Shown: positions 35,257 to 47,230, counted from the first letter of the stretch. The stretch: 64,000 nt of DNA from Atherix ibis (GCA_958298945.1 OY282608.1:76370806-76434805); one strand, 5' to 3'. A program made the numbers and translations. The notes: generated by a model not told the origin, from the sequence alone.

Positions 35257-36838
35257 GTTCGTTTGTTGGCTTGTTGGCTTGTTGGTTTGTTGGTTTGTTG
35301 GTTTGTTGGTTTGTTGGTTTGTTGGTTTGTTGGTTTGTTGGTTTGTTTGTTTATTTGTTTGTTGGTTTGTTGGTTTGTTAGATTGTTGGTTTGTTGGTTT
35401 GTTGGTTTGTTGGTTTGTTGGTTTGTTCGTTTGTTGGTTTTTTGATTTGTTGGTTTGTTGGTTTTTTGGTTTGTTGGCTTGTTGGTTTGTTGGTTTTTTG
35501 GTATGTTGGCTTGATGGTTTGTTGGCTTGTTGGTTTGTTGGTTTGTTAATTGGTTGGTTTGTTGGCTTGTTGGCTTGTTAGTTATTGGGTTGTTGGTTTG
35601 TTCGTTTGTTGGTTTGTTGGTTTCTTGGTTTGTTCGCTTGTTGGTTCGTTGGCTTGTTGGTTCGTTGGTTTGTTGGTTTGTTTGTTTGTTGGTTTGTTCG
35701 TTTGTTGGTTTTTTGGTTTGTTGGCTAGTTGGCTTGTTGGTTTGTTGGTTTGTTGGCTTGTTGGTTTGTTGGTTTGTTGGTTTGTTGGTTTATTTGTTTG
35801 TTGGTTTGTTGGTTTGTTAGATTGTTGGTTTGTTGGTTTGTTGGTTTGTTGGTTTGTTGGTTAGTTGGTTTGTTGGTTTGTTCGTTTGTTGGTTTGTTCG
35901 TTTGTTTGCTTGTTGGTTTGTTAGCTTGTTGGTTCGTTGGTTTGTTGGTTTGTTTGTTTGTTGGTTTGTTCGTTTGTTGGTTTTTTGGTTTGTTGGCTTG
36001 TTGGCTTGTTGGTTTGTTGGTTTGTTGGTTTATTGGCTTGTTGGTTTGTTGGTTTGTTGATTTGTTGGTTTGTTGGTTTGTTGGTTTGTTGGTTTGTTGG
36101 TTTGTTGGTTTGTTGGTTTGTTTGTTTATTAGTTTGTTCGTTTGTTGGTTTGTACGTTTGTTCGCTTGTTGGTTTGTTGGCTTGTTGGTTCATTGGTTTG
36201 TTGGTTTGTTTGTTTGTTGGTTTGTTCGTTTGTTGGTTTTTTGGTTTATTGGCTTGTTGGCTTGTTGGTTTGTTGGTTTGTTGGCTTGTTGGTTTGTTGG
36301 TTTGTCGGTTTGTTGGTTTGTTGGTTTGTTGGTTTGTTCGTTTGTTGGTTTGTTGGTTTGTTTGTTTGTTGGTTTGTTCGTTTGTTGGCTTGTTGGTTTA
36401 TTGGTTTGTTTGTTTGTTGGTTTGTTGGTTTGTTCTCTTTTTGGCTTGTTGGTTTGTTGATTTGTTGGTTTGTTGGTTTGTTTGTTTATTTGTTTGTTGG
36501 TTTGTTGGTTTGTTAGATTGTTGGTTTGTTGGCTTGTTGGTTTGTTGGTTTGTTGGTTTGTTGGTTTGTTGGTTTGTTGGTTTGTTCGTTTGTTGGTTTT
36601 TTGATTTGTTGGTTTGTTGGTTTTTTGGTTTGTTGGCTTGTTGGTTTGTTGGTTTTTTGGTATGTTGGCTTGTTGGTTTGTTGGCTTGTTGGTTTGTTGG
36701 TTTGTTGGTTGGTTGGTTTGTTGGCTAGTTGGCTTGTTAGTTGTTGGTTTGTTGGTTTGTTCGTTTGTTGGTTTGTTGGTTTGTTGGTTTGTTGGTTTGT
36801 TTGTTTGTTGGTTTGTTTGTTTGTTGGTTTGTTCGTTT
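35257..36838 (+). repeat. Copy 2 of the 1582-bp tandem duplication
   Basis: It adjoins copy 1 directly. I found one clear substitution, TTTGTACG near 36152 where copy 1 has TTTGTTCG (near 34570). Such near-identity next to strongly diverged octamers points to a recent event (unequal exchange or break-induced copying) or to an assembly duplication, which sequence alone cannot separate. After about 36,835 the match ends and the sequence switches to the 2.03-kb repeat type. Confidence 0.9.
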
Positions 36839-38635
36839 GTTGGCTTGTTGGTTTGTTCGTTTGTTGCTTGTTGGTTTGTTGGCTTGTTGGCTTGTTGGCA
36901 TGTTGGTTTCTTGGTTTGTTGGTTTGTTGGTTTGTTGGTCTGTTTGTTTGTTGGTTTGTTGGTTTGTTGGTTTGTTGGTTTGTTGGTTTATTTGTTTGTT
37001 CGTTTGTTGGTTTGTTGGTTTGTTGGTTTGTTGGTTTGTTGGTTTATTTGTCTGTTCGTTTGTTGGCTTTTTGGTTTGTTGGTTTGTTGGCTTGTTGGTT
37101 TGTTCGTTTGTTGGTTTGTTTGTTTGTTGGTTTGTTCGTTTGTTGGTTTGTTCGTTTGTTGGCTTGTTGGTTTGTTGGCTTGTTGGTTTGTTGGTTTGTT
37201 GGTTAGTTGGTTTGTTTGTTTGTTGGTTTGTTCGTTTGTTGGTTTGTTGGTTTGTTGGTTTGTTGGTTTGTTGGTTTGTTGGTTTGTTGGTTTGTTGGTT
37301 TGTTGGTTTGTTGGTTTGTTGGTTTGTTGGTTTGTTGTTTTGTTGGTTTGTTGGTTTGTTGGTTTGTTGGTTTGTTGGTTTGTTGGTTTGTTGGTTTGTT
37401 GGTTTGTTGGTTTGTTGGTTTGTTGGTTTGTTGGTTTGTTGGTTTGTTCGTTTGTTTGCTTGTTGGTTTATTGGTTTGTTGGTTTGTTGGTTTGTTGGTT
37501 TTTTGGTTTGTTGTTTTGTTGGTTTGTTTGTTTGTTGGTTTGTTGGTTTGTTTGTTTTTTGGCTTGTTGGTTTGTTGGCTTATTGGTTTGTTGGTCTATT
37601 AGTTTGTTTGTTTGTTTGTTGGTTTGTTCGTTTGTTGGTTTATTTGTTTGTTGGTTTTTGTTGGTTTGTTGGTTTGTTTGTTTGTTGTTTTGTTGGTTTG
37701 TTAGTTTGTTGCTTTGTTGGTGTGTTTGTTTGTTGGTTTGTTGGCTTGTTGGCTTGTTGGCATATTGGTTTCTTGGTTTGTTGGTTTGTTGGTTTGTTGG
37801 TTTGTTGGTTTGTTGGTTTGTTGGTTTGTTGGTTTGTTGGTTTGTTGGTTTGTTGGTTTATTTGTTTGTTGGTTTGTTTGTTTGTTGGTTTGTTTGTTTG
37901 TTGGCATGTTGGTTTGTTGGTTTGTTGGTTTGTTGGTTTGTTGGTTTGTTGGTTTGTTGGTTTGTTGGTTTGTTGGTTTGTTGGTTTGTTGGTTTGTTGG
38001 TTTGTTGGTTTGTTGGTTTGTTGGTTTGTTGGCTTGTTGGCTTGTTGGTTTGTTGGTTTGTTGGTTTATTGGCTTGTTGGTTTGTTGGTTTGTTGATTTG
38101 TTGGTTTGTTGGTTTGTTGGTTTGTTGGTTTGTTGGTTTGTTGGTTTGTTGGTTTGTTGGTTTGTTTGTTTATTGGTTTGTTCGTTTGTTGGTTTGTTCG
38201 TTTGTTCGCTTGTTGGTTTGTTGGCTTGTTGGTTCATTGGTTTGTTGGTTTGTTTGTTTGTTGGTTGGTTCGTTTGTTGGTTTTTTGGTTTATTGGCTTG
38301 TTGGCTTGTTGGTTTGTTGGTTTGTTGGCTTGTTGGTTTGTTGGTTTGTCGGTTTGTTGGTTTGTTGGTTTGTTGGTTTGTTCGTTTGTTGGTTTGTTGG
38401 TTTGTTTGTTTGTTGGTTTGTTCGTTTGTTGGCTTGTTGGTTTATTGGTTTGTTGGTTTGTTGGTTTGTTCTTTTTTTGGCTTGTTGGTTTGTTGATTTG
38501 TTGGTTTGTTGGTTTGTTTGTTTATTTGTTTGTTGGTTTGTTGGTTTGTTAGATTGTTGGTTTGTTGGTTTGTTGGTTTGTTGGTTTGTTGGTTTGTTGG
38601 TTTGTTGGTTTGTTCGTTTGTTGGTTTTTTGATTT
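36600..38635 (+). repeat. Copy 1 of a 2028-2060 bp higher-order repeat
   Basis: TTTTTTGGTATG at 36653 pairs with 38681 (2028), GGCATG at 36897 with 38933 (2036), the left end of the long pure run at 37235 with 39279 (2044), and its right end at 37449 with 39509 (2060). The stepwise growth in 8- and 16-base steps maps where octamers were gained or lost. Its start overlaps the end of the 1582-bp copy. From about 38.1 kb the words are again those of 34.4-35.1 kb. Confidence 0.85.
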
Positions 38636-40055
38636 GTTGGTTTGTTGGTTTTTTGGTTTGTTGGCTTGTTGGTTTGTTGGTTTTTTGGTATGTTGGCTTG
38701 TTGGTTTGTTGGCTTGTTGGTTTGTTGGTTTGTTGGTTGGTTGGTTTGTTGGCTAGTTGGCTTGTTAGTTGTTGGTTTGTTGGTTTGTTCGTTTGTTGGT
38801 TTGTTGGTTTGTTGGTTTGTTGGTTTGTTGGTTTGTTTGTTTGTTGGTTTGTTTGTTTGTTGGTTTGTTCGTTTGTTGGCTTGTTGGTTTGTTCGTTTGT
38901 TGCTTGTTGGTTTGTTGGCTTGTTGGCTTGTTGGCATGTTGGTTTCTTGGTTTGTTGGTTTGTTGGTTTGTTGGTCTGTTTGTTTGTTGGTTTGTTGGTT
39001 TGTTGGTTTGTTGGTTTGTTGGTTTATTTGTTTGTTCGTTTGTTGGTTTGTTGGTTTGTTGGTTTGTTGGTTTGTTGGTTTGTTGGTTTATTTGTCTGTT
39101 CGTTTGTTGGCTTTTTGGTTTGTTGGTTTGTTGGCTTGTTGGTTTGTTCGTTTGTTGGTTTGTTTGTTTGTTGGTTTGTTCGTTTGTTGGTTTGTTCGTT
39201 TGTTGGCTTGTTGGTTTGTTGGCTTGTTGGTTTGTTGGTTTGTTGGTTAGTTGGTTTGTTTGTTTGTTGGTTTGTTCGTTTGTTGGTTTGTTGGTTTGTT
39301 GGTTTGTTGGTTTGTTGGTTTGTTGGTTTGTTGGTTTGTTGGTTTGTTGGTTTGTTGGTTTGTTGGTTTGTTGGTTTGTTGGTTTGTTGGTTTGTTGGTT
39401 TGTTGGTTTGTTGGTTTGTTGGTTTGTTGGTTTGTTGGTTTGTTGGTTTGTTGGTTTGTTGGTTTGTTGGTTTGTTGGTTTGTTGGTTTGTTGGTTTGTT
39501 GGTTTGTTCGTTTGTTTGCTTGTTGGTTTATTGGTTTGTTGGTTTGTTGGTTTGTTGGTTTTTTGGTTTGTTGTTTTGTTGGTTTGTTTGTTTGTTGGTT
39601 TGTTGGTTTGTTTGTTTTTTGGCTTGTTGGTTTGTTGGCTTATTGGTTTGTTGGTCTATTAGTTTGTTTGTTTGTTTGTTGGTTTGTTCGTTTGTTGGTT
39701 TATTTGTTTGTTGGTTTTTGTTGGTTTGTTGGTTTGTTTGTTTGTTGTTTTGTTGGTTTGTTAGTTTGTTGCTTTGTTGGTGTGTTTGTTTGTTGGTTTG
39801 TTGGCTTGTTGGCTTGTTGGCATGTTGGTTTCTTGGTTTGTTGGTTTGTTGGTTTGTTGGTTTGTTGGTTTGTTGGTTTGTTGGTTTGTTGGTTTGTTGG
39901 TTTGTTGGTTTGTTGGTTTGTTGGTTTGTTGGTTTATTTGTTTGTTGGTTTGTTTGTTTGTTGGTTTGTTTGTTTGTTGGCATGTTGGTTTGTTGGTTTG
40001 TTGGTTTGTTGGTTTGTTGGTTTGTTGGTTTGTTGGTTTGTTGGTTTGTTAGTTT
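38636..40055 (+). repeat. Copy 2 of the 2028-2060 bp higher-order repeat
   Basis: It follows copy 1 in tandem. It contains the longest perfectly regular run I found (39279-39508, about 28 identical octamers). The GGCATG word before TTTCTTGG is intact at 39819, whereas copy 1 has GGCATA at 37759. Confidence 0.85.
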
Positions 40056-40680
40056 GTTGGTTTGTTGGTTTGTTGGTTTGTTGGTTTGTTGGTTTGTTGG
40101 TTTGTTGGTTTGTTGGTTTGTTGGTTTGTTGGTTTGTTGGTTTGTTGGTTTGTTGGTTTGTTGGTTTGTTGGTTTGTTGGTTTGTTGGTTTGTTGGTTTG
40201 TTGGTTTTTCGTTTGTAGGTTTGTTTGTTTGTTGGTTTGTTGGTTTGTTCATTTGTTCGTTTGTTGGCTAGTTGGTTTGTTGGTTTGTTGGTTTGTTGGT
40301 TTGTTGGTTTGTTGGTTTGTTGGTTTGTTGGTTTGTTGGTTTGTTGGCTTGTTGGCTTGTTGGCTTGTTGGCTTGTTGGTTTGTTGATTTGTTGGTTTGT
40401 TGGTTTGTTTGTTTGTTGGTTTGTTGGTTTGTTGGTCTGTTGGTTTGTTGGTTTGTTGGTTTGTTGGTTTGTTTGTTTGTTGGTTTGTTCGTTTGTTGGC
40501 TTGTTGGTTTGTTGGCTTGTTGCCTTGTTGGCTTTTTGGCTTGTTGGTTTGTTGGTTTGTTGGCTTGTTGGCTTGTTGGCTTGTTGGTTCGTTGGTTTGT
40601 TGGTTTGTTGGTTTGTTGGTTTATTTGTTGTTGGTTTGTTGGCTTGTTGGTTTGTTGGCTTGTTGGCTTGTTGGCTTGTT
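40056..40680 (+). repeat. Near-pure octamer run followed by a GGCTTG-rich stretch
   Basis: From about 40056 to 40205 the unit repeats without visible change for about 18-19 copies. It is followed by a phase-shift word (GGTTTTTCGTTTGTAGG near 40202). At 40343-40378 four consecutive CTTGTTGG units occur, denser than the usual C-T-C-C pattern. No gene is seen. Confidence 0.75.
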
Positions 40681-43080
40681 GGTTCGTTGGTTTGTTGGTT
40701 TGTTGGTTTGTTGGTTTATTTGTTTGTTGGTTTGTTGGCTTGTTGGTTTGTTGGCTTGTTGGCTTGTTGGTTTGTTGGATTGTTTGTTTGTTGGTTTGTT
40801 GGTTTGTTGGTTTATTTGTTTGTTGGTTTGTTGGTTTGTTGGTTTGTTGGTTTGTTTGTTTGCTGGTTTGTTGGTTTGTTATTTTGTTGGTTTGTTGGTT
40901 TGTTTCTTTGTTGGTTTGTTGGTTTGTTGGGTTATTTGTTTATTTGTTTGTTGGTTTGTTGGTTTGTTAGTTTGTTGGTTTGTTGGTTTGTTGGTTTGTT
41001 TGTTTGTTGGTTTGTTCGTTTGTTGGCTTGTTGGTTTGTTGGTTTGTTGGTTTGTTGGGTTATTGGTTTATTTGTTTGTTGGTTTGTTGGTTTGTTGGCT
41101 TGTTGGTTTGTTTGTTTGTTGGTTTGTTCGTTTGTTGGTTTGTTGGTTTGTTGGCTTGTTGGCTTGTTGGTTTGTTGGTTTGTTTGCTTGTTGGTTTGTT
41201 GGTTTGTTTTTTTGTTGGTTTGTTGGTTTGTTGGTTTGTTGGTTTGTTGGTTTGTTAGTTTGTTGGTTTGTTGGTTTGTTGGTTTGTTCGTTTGTTCATT
41301 TGTTGGCTTGTTGGTTTGTTGGCTTGTTGGCTTGTTAGTTTGTTAGTTTGTTGGTTTGTTGGTTTGTTGGTTTGTTGGCTTGTTGGTTTGTTGGTTTGTT
41401 CGTTTGTTGGTTTGTTCGTTTGTTCGCTTGTTGGCTTGTTGGCTTGTTGGTTCGTTGGTTTGTTGGTTTGTTTGTTTGTTGGTTTGTTCGTTTGTTGGTT
41501 TTTTGGTTTGTTGGCTTAATGGCTTGTTGGTTTGTTGGTTTGTTGGCTTGTTGGTTTGTTGGTTTGTTGGCTTGTTGGTGTGTTGGTTTGTTGGTTTGTT
41601 GGTTTGTTGGTTTGTTTGTTTGTTGGTTTGTTCGTTTGTTGGCTTGTTGGTTTATTGGTTTGTTGGTTTGTTGGTTTCTTTGTTTATTCGTTTATTGGTT
41701 CGTTGGCATGTTGGTTCGTTGGTTTGTTGGTTTGTTTGTTTGTTGGTTTGTTCGTTTGTTGGTTTTTTGGTTTGTTGGCTAGTTGGCTTGTTGGTTTGTT
41801 GGTTTGTTGGCTTGTTGGTTTGTTGGTTTGTTGGTTTGTTGGTTTGTTGGTTTATTTGTTTGTTGGTTTGTTGGTTTGTTAGATTGTTGGTTTGTTGGTT
41901 TGTTGGTTTGTTAGTTTGTAGGTTTGTTGGTTTGTTGGTTTGTTGGTTTGTTCGTTTGTTTGCTTGTTGGTTTGTTAGCTTGTAGGTTCGTTGGTTTGTT
42001 GGTTTGTTTGTTTGTTGGTTTGTTCGTTTGTTGGTTTTTTGGTTTGTTGGCTTGTTGGCTTGTTGGTTTGTTGGTTTGTTGGCTTGTTGGTTTGTTGGTT
42101 TGTTGATTTGTTGGTTTGTTGGTTTGTTGGTTTGTTGGTTTGTTGGTTTGTTTGTTTGTTGGTTTGTTCGTTTGTTGGCGTGTTGGTTTATTGGTTTGTT
42201 CGTTTATTGCTTTGTTCGTTTGTTCGCTTGTTGGTTTGTTGGCTTGTTGGTTCGTTGGTTTGTTGGTTTGTTTGTTTGTTGGTTTGTTCGTTTGTTGGTT
42301 TTTTGGTTTATTGGCTTGTTGGCTTGTTGGTTTGTTGGTTTGTTGGCTTGTTGGTTTGTTGGTTTGTTGGTTTGTTGGTTTGTTGGTTTGTTGGTTTGTT
42401 GGTTTGTTGGTTTGTTGGTTTATTTGTTTGTTGGTTTGTTGGTTTGTTAGATTGTTGGTTTGTTGGTTTGTTGGTTTGTTAGTTTGTAGGTTTGTTGGTT
42501 TGTTCGTTTGTTGGTTTGGTCGTTTGTTTGCTTGTTGGTTTGTTAGCTTGTAGGTTCGTTGGTTTGTTGGTTTGTTTGTTTGTTGGTTTGTTCGTTTGTT
42601 GGTTTTTTGGTTTGTTGGCTTGTTGGCTTGTTGGTTTGTTGGTTTGTTGGCTTGTTGGTTTGTTGGTTTGTTGATTTGTTGGTTTGTTGGTTTGTTGGTT
42701 TGTTGGTTTGTTGGTTTGTTTGTTTGTTGGTTTGTTCGTTTGTTGTCGTGTTGGTTTATTGGTTTGTTCGTTTGTTGCTTTGTTCGTTTGTTCGCTTGTT
42801 GGTTTGTTGGCTTGTTGGTTCGTTGGTTTGTTGGTTTGTTTGTTTGTTGGTTTGTTCGTTTGTTGGTTTTTTGGTTTATTGGCTTGTTGGCTTGTTGGTT
42901 TGTTGGTTTGTTGGCTTGTTGGTTTGTTGGTTTGTTGGTTTGTTGGTTTGTTGGTTTGTTGGTTTGTTCGTTTGTTGGTTTGTTGGTTTGTTTGTTTGTT
43001 GGTTTGTTCGTTTGTTGGCTTGTTGGTTTATTGGTTTGTTTGTTTGTTGGCTTGTTGGTTTGTTGGCTTGTTGGCTTGTT
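40681..43080 (+). repeat. Copy 1 of a 2400-2408 bp higher-order repeat
   Basis: GGTTCG at 40681 pairs with 43089 (2408), and the stretch 41356-41985 with 43756-44385 (2400), including the unusual words GGCTTAATGG (near 41513/43913) and TTTCTTTGTTTATTCG (near 41675/44075). One octamer was lost or gained between the two offsets. The right part of copy 1 itself contains the 568-bp duplication. Confidence 0.85.
41990..43040 (+). repeat. 568-bp tandem duplication nested in the 2.4-kb repeat
   Basis: The word series from about 41991 recurs from about 42559 (568 bp, 71 octamers), including GGCGTG at 42177 and its mutated form GTCGTG at 42745. A third relative lies at about 44391-44900 (GGCGTG at 44585), with further ones near 47237 and 52785. 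The duplication is present in only one of the two 2.4-kb copies, which gives an order of events. Confidence 0.8.
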
Positions 43081-44390
43081 GGCTTGTTGGTTCGTTGGTT
43101 TGTTGGTTTGTTGGTTTGTTGGTTTATTTGTTTGTTGGTTTGTTGGCTTGTTGGTTTGTTGGCTTGTTGGCTTGTTGGTTTGTTGGATTGTTTGTTTGTT
43201 GGTTTGTTGGTTTGTTGGTTTATTTGTTTGTTGGTTTGTTGGTTTGTTGGTTTGTTGGTTTGTTTGTTTGCTGGTTTGTTGGTTTGTTATTTTGTTGGTT
43301 TGTTGAATTGTTTCTTTGTTGGTTTGTTGGTTTATTGGGTTATTTGTTTATTTGTTTGTTGGTTTGTTGGTTTGTTAGTTTGTTGGTTTGTTGGTTTGTT
43401 GGTTTGTTTGTTTGTTGGTTTGTTCGTTTGTTGGCTTGTTGGTTTGTTGGTTTGTTGGTTTGTTGGGTTATTGGTTTATTTGTTTGTTGGTTTGTTGGTT
43501 TGTTGGCTTGTTGGTTTGTTTGTTTGTTGGTTTGTTCGTTTGTTGGTTTGTTGGATTGTTGGCTTGTTGGCTTGTTGGTTTGTTGGTTTGTTTGCTTGTT
43601 GGTTTGTTGGTTTGTTTTTTTGTTGGTTTGTTGGTTTGTTGGTTTGTTGGTTTGTTGGTTTGTTGGTTTGTTGGTTTGTTGGTTTGTTCGTTTGTTCATT
43701 TGTTGGCTTGTTGGTTTGTTGGCTTGTTGGCTTGTTAGTTTGTTAGTTTGTTGGTTTGTTGGTTTGTTGGTTTGTTGGCTTGTTGGTTTGTTGGTTTGTT
43801 CGTTTGTTGGTTTGTTCGTTTGTTCGCTTGTTGGCTTGTTGGCTTGTTGGTTCGTTGGTTTGTTGGTTTGTTTGTTTGTTGGTTTGTTCGTTTGTTGGTT
43901 TTTTGGTTTGTTGGCTTAATGGCTTGTTGGTTTGTTGGTTTGTTGGCTTGTTGGTTTGTTGGTTTGTTGGCTTGTTGGTGTGTTGGTTTGTTGGTTTGTT
44001 GGTTTGTTGGTTTGTTTGTTTGTTGGTTTGTTCGTTTGTTGGCTTGTTGGTTTATTGGTTTGTTGGTTTGTTGGTTTCTTTGTTTATTCGTTTATTGGTT
44101 CGTTGGCATGTTGGTTCGTTGGTTTGTTGGTTTGTTTGTTTGTTGGTTTGTTCGTTTGTTGGTTTTTTGGTTTGTTGGCTAGTTGGCTTGTTGGTTTGTT
44201 GGTTTGTTGGCTTGTTGGTTTGTTGGTTTGTTGGTTTGTTGGTTTGTTGGTTTATTTGTTTGTTGGTTTGTTGGTTTGTTAGATTGTTGGTTTGTTGGTT
44301 TGTTGGTTTGTTAGTTTGTTGGTTTGTTGGTTTGTTCGTTTGTTGGTTTATTCATTTGTTTGCTTGTTGGTTTGTTAGCTTGTAGGTTCG
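43081..44390 (+). repeat. Copy 2 of the 2400-2408 bp higher-order repeat (partial)
   Basis: It matches copy 1 to about 44390 and then goes on with the GGCGTG segment without the 568-bp doubling. Differences from copy 1 include GAATTG near 43305 for GGTTTG and TTTATTCATTTG near 44347 where copy 1 has TTTGTTCGTTTG. The second holds two G-to-A changes, one of them at a CpG. Confidence 0.8.
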
Positions 44391-47230
44391 TTGGTTTGTT
44401 GGTTTGTTTGTTTGTTGGTTTGTTCGTTTGTTGGTTTTTTGGTTTGTTGGCTTGTTGGCTTGTTGGTTTGTTGGTTTGTTGGCTTGTTGGTTTGTTGGTT
44501 TGTTGATTTGTTGGTTTGTTGGTTTGTTGGTTTGTTGGTTTGTTGGTTTGTTGGTTTGTTTGTTTGTTGGTTTGTTCGTTTGTTGGCGTGTTGGTTTATT
44601 GGTTTGTTCGTTTGTTGCTTTGTTCGTTTGTTCGCTTGTTGGTTTGTTGGCTTGTTGGTTCGTTGGTTTGTTGGTTTGTTTGTTTGTTGGTCTGTTCGTT
44701 TGTTAGTGTTTTGGTTTATTGGCTTGTTGGCTTGTTGGTTTGTTGGTTTGTTGGCTTGTTGGTTTGTTGGTTTGTTGGTTTGTTGGTTTGTTGGTTTGTT
44801 GGTTTGTTCGTTTGTTGGTTTGTTGGTTTGTTTGTTTCTTGCTTTTTTCGTTTGTTGGCTTGTTGGTTTATTGGTTTGTTTGTTTGTTGGTTTGTTGGTT
44901 TGTTCTTTTTTTGGCTTGTTGGTTTGTTGATTTGCTGGTTTGTTGGTTTGTTTGTTTTTTGGTTTGTTGGTTTGTTGGTTTGTTTGTTTGTTGTGTTGTT
45001 CGTTTGTTGGCTTGTTGGTTTGTTGGCTTGTTGGCTTTTGGCATGTTGGTTTGTTGGTTTGTTGGTTTGTTGGTTCGTTGGTTTGTTGGTTTGTTGGTTT
45101 GTTGGTTTGTTGGTTTGTTGGTTTGTTAGTTTGTTGGTTTGTTCGTTTGTTGGCTTGTTGGCTTGTTAGTTGTTGGTTTGTTGGTTTGTTCGTTTGTTGG
45201 TTTCTTGGTTTGTTGGTTTGTTGGTTTGTTGGTTTGTTGGTTTGTTGGTTTGTTTGTTTGTTGGTTTGTTCGTTTGTTGGCTTGTTGGTTTGTTCGTTTG
45301 TTGGCTGGTTGGCTTGTTGGCATGTTGGTTTCTTGGTTTGTTGGTTTGTTGGTTTGTTGGTCTGTTGGTTTGTTGGTTTGTTGGTTTGTTGGTTTGTTGG
45401 TTTGTTGGTTTGTTGGTTTATTTGTTTGTTCGTTTGTTGGTTTGTTGGTTTGTTGGTTTGTTGGTTTGTTGGTTTATTTGTCTGTTCGTTTGTTGGCTTT
45501 TTGGTTTGTTGGTTTGTTGGCTTGTTGGTTTGTTCGTTTGTTGGTTTGTTTGTTTGTTGGTTTGTTCGTTTGTTGGTTTGTTCGTTTGTTGGCTTGTTGG
45601 TTTGTTGGCTTGTTGGTTTGTTGGTTTGTTGGTTTGTTGGTTTGTTTGTTTGTTGGTTTGTTCGTTTGTTGGTTTGTTGGTTTGTTGGTTTGTTGGTTTG
45701 TTGGTTTGTTGGTTTGTTGGTTTGTTGGTTTGTTGGTTTGTTGGTTTGTTGGTTTGTTGGTTTGTTGGTTGGTTGGTTTGTTGATTTGTTGGTTTGTTGG
45801 TTTGTTGGTTTGTTGGGTTGTTGGTTTGTTGGCTTGTTGGTTTGTTGGTTTGTTGGTTTGTTCGTTTGTTTGCTTGTTGGTTTATTGGTTTGTTGGTTTG
45901 TTGGTTTGTTGGTTTTTTGGTTTGTTGTTTTGTTGGTTTGTTCGTTTGTTGGTTTGTTGATTTGTTTGTTTGTTGGTTTGTTCGTTTGTTGGCTTGTTGG
46001 TTTATTGGTTTGTTTGTTTGTTGGTTTGTTGGTTTGTTCTTTTTTTGGCTTGTTGGTTTGTTGATTTGTTGGTTTGTTGGTTTGTTTGTTTGTTGGTTTG
46101 TTGGTTTGTTGGTTTGTTGGTTTGTTGGTTTGTTTGTTTGTTGTGTTGTTCATTTGTTGGCTTGTTGGTTTGTTGGCTTGTTGGTTTTTGGCATGTTGGT
46201 TTGTTGGTTTGTTGGTTTGTTGGTTCGTTGGTTTGTTGGTTTGTTGGTTTGTTGGTTTGTTAGTTTGTTAGTTTGTTGGTTTGTTCGTTTGTTGGCTTGT
46301 TGGCTTGTTGGTTTGTTGGTTTGTTGGTTTGTTGGTTTGTTGGTTTGTTGGTTTGTTGGTTTGTTGGTTTGTTGGTTTGTTGGTTTATTTGTTTGTTGGT
46401 TTGTTGGTTTGTTAGATTGTTGGTTTGTTGGTTTGTTGGTTTGTTGGTTTGTTGGTTTGTTGGTTTGTTCGTTTGTTGGTTTTTTGATTTGTTGGTTTGT
46501 TGGCTTGTTGGTTTGTTGCTTTGTTGGTTGGTTGGTTTGTTGGCTTGTTGGCTTGTTAGTTGTTGGTTTGTTGGTTTGTTCGTTTGTTGGTTTGTTGGTT
46601 TCTTGGTTTGTTCGCTTGTTGGTTCGTTGGCTTGTTGGTTCGTTGGTTTGTTGGTTTGTTTGTTTGTTGGTTTGTTCGTTTGTTGGTTTTTTGGTTTGTT
46701 GGCAAGTTGGCTTGTTGGTTTGTTGGTTTGTTGGCTTGTTGGTTTGTTGGTTTGTTGGTTTATTGGTTTATTTGTTTGTTGGTTTGTTGGTTTGTTAGAT
46801 TGTTGGTTTGTTGGTTTGTTGGTTTGTTGGTTTGTTGGTTAGTTGGTTTGTTGGTTTGTTCGTTTGTTGGTTTGTTCGTTTGTTTGCTTGTTGGTTTGTT
46901 AGCTTGTTGGTTCGTTGGTTTGTTGGTTTGTTTGTTTTTTGGTTTGTTCGTTTGTTGGTTTATTTGTTTGTTGGTTTGTTGGTTTGTTGGTTTGTTTGTT
47001 TGTTGGTTTGTTCGTTTGTTGGCTTGTTGGTTTGTTCGTTTGTTGGCTTGTTGGTTTGTTGGCTTGTTGGCTTGTTGGTTTGTTCGTTTGTTTGTTTTTT
47101 GGTTTGTTGGCTTGTTGGCTTGTTGGTTTGTTGGTTTGTTGGCTTGTTGGTTTGTTGGTTTGTTGATTTGTTGGTTTGTTGGTTTGTTGGTTTGTTGGTT
47201 TGTTGATTTGTTTGTTTGTTGGTTTGTTCG
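44391..47230 (+). repeat. Family B block with two TTGTGTTGTT copies
   Basis: TTGTGTTGTT lies at 44991 and 46141, each followed after 42 bp by a TTTTGGCATG word. The interval 45.17-46.0 kb matches 48.15-48.98 kb at 2980 bp. The TTTTTTGGCAAG word near 46693 is a single mutated form of the GGCTAG word found at the equivalent place in 27.8, 34.1, 35.7 and 41.8 kb. The long minus frame here (TNKPTNQQ repeat) is only repeat translation. Confidence 0.75.

Noticed and set aside
33675..36838. Assembly artefact as the sole explanation of the near-identical duplications
   Set aside because: It cannot be excluded for the 1582- and 723-bp pairs and is kept as an alternative. Other pairs (5-kb, 2.4-kb, 2.03-kb) have several substitutions and length differences, which favours real duplication there.
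44375..46153. 592-residue Asn/Gln/Thr/Lys/Pro-rich frame on the minus strand, resembling a prion-like or mucin-like protein
   Set aside because: It is pure translation of CCAACAAA. It crosses several HOR junctions, and the frame ends only where a variant unit happens to give a stop.
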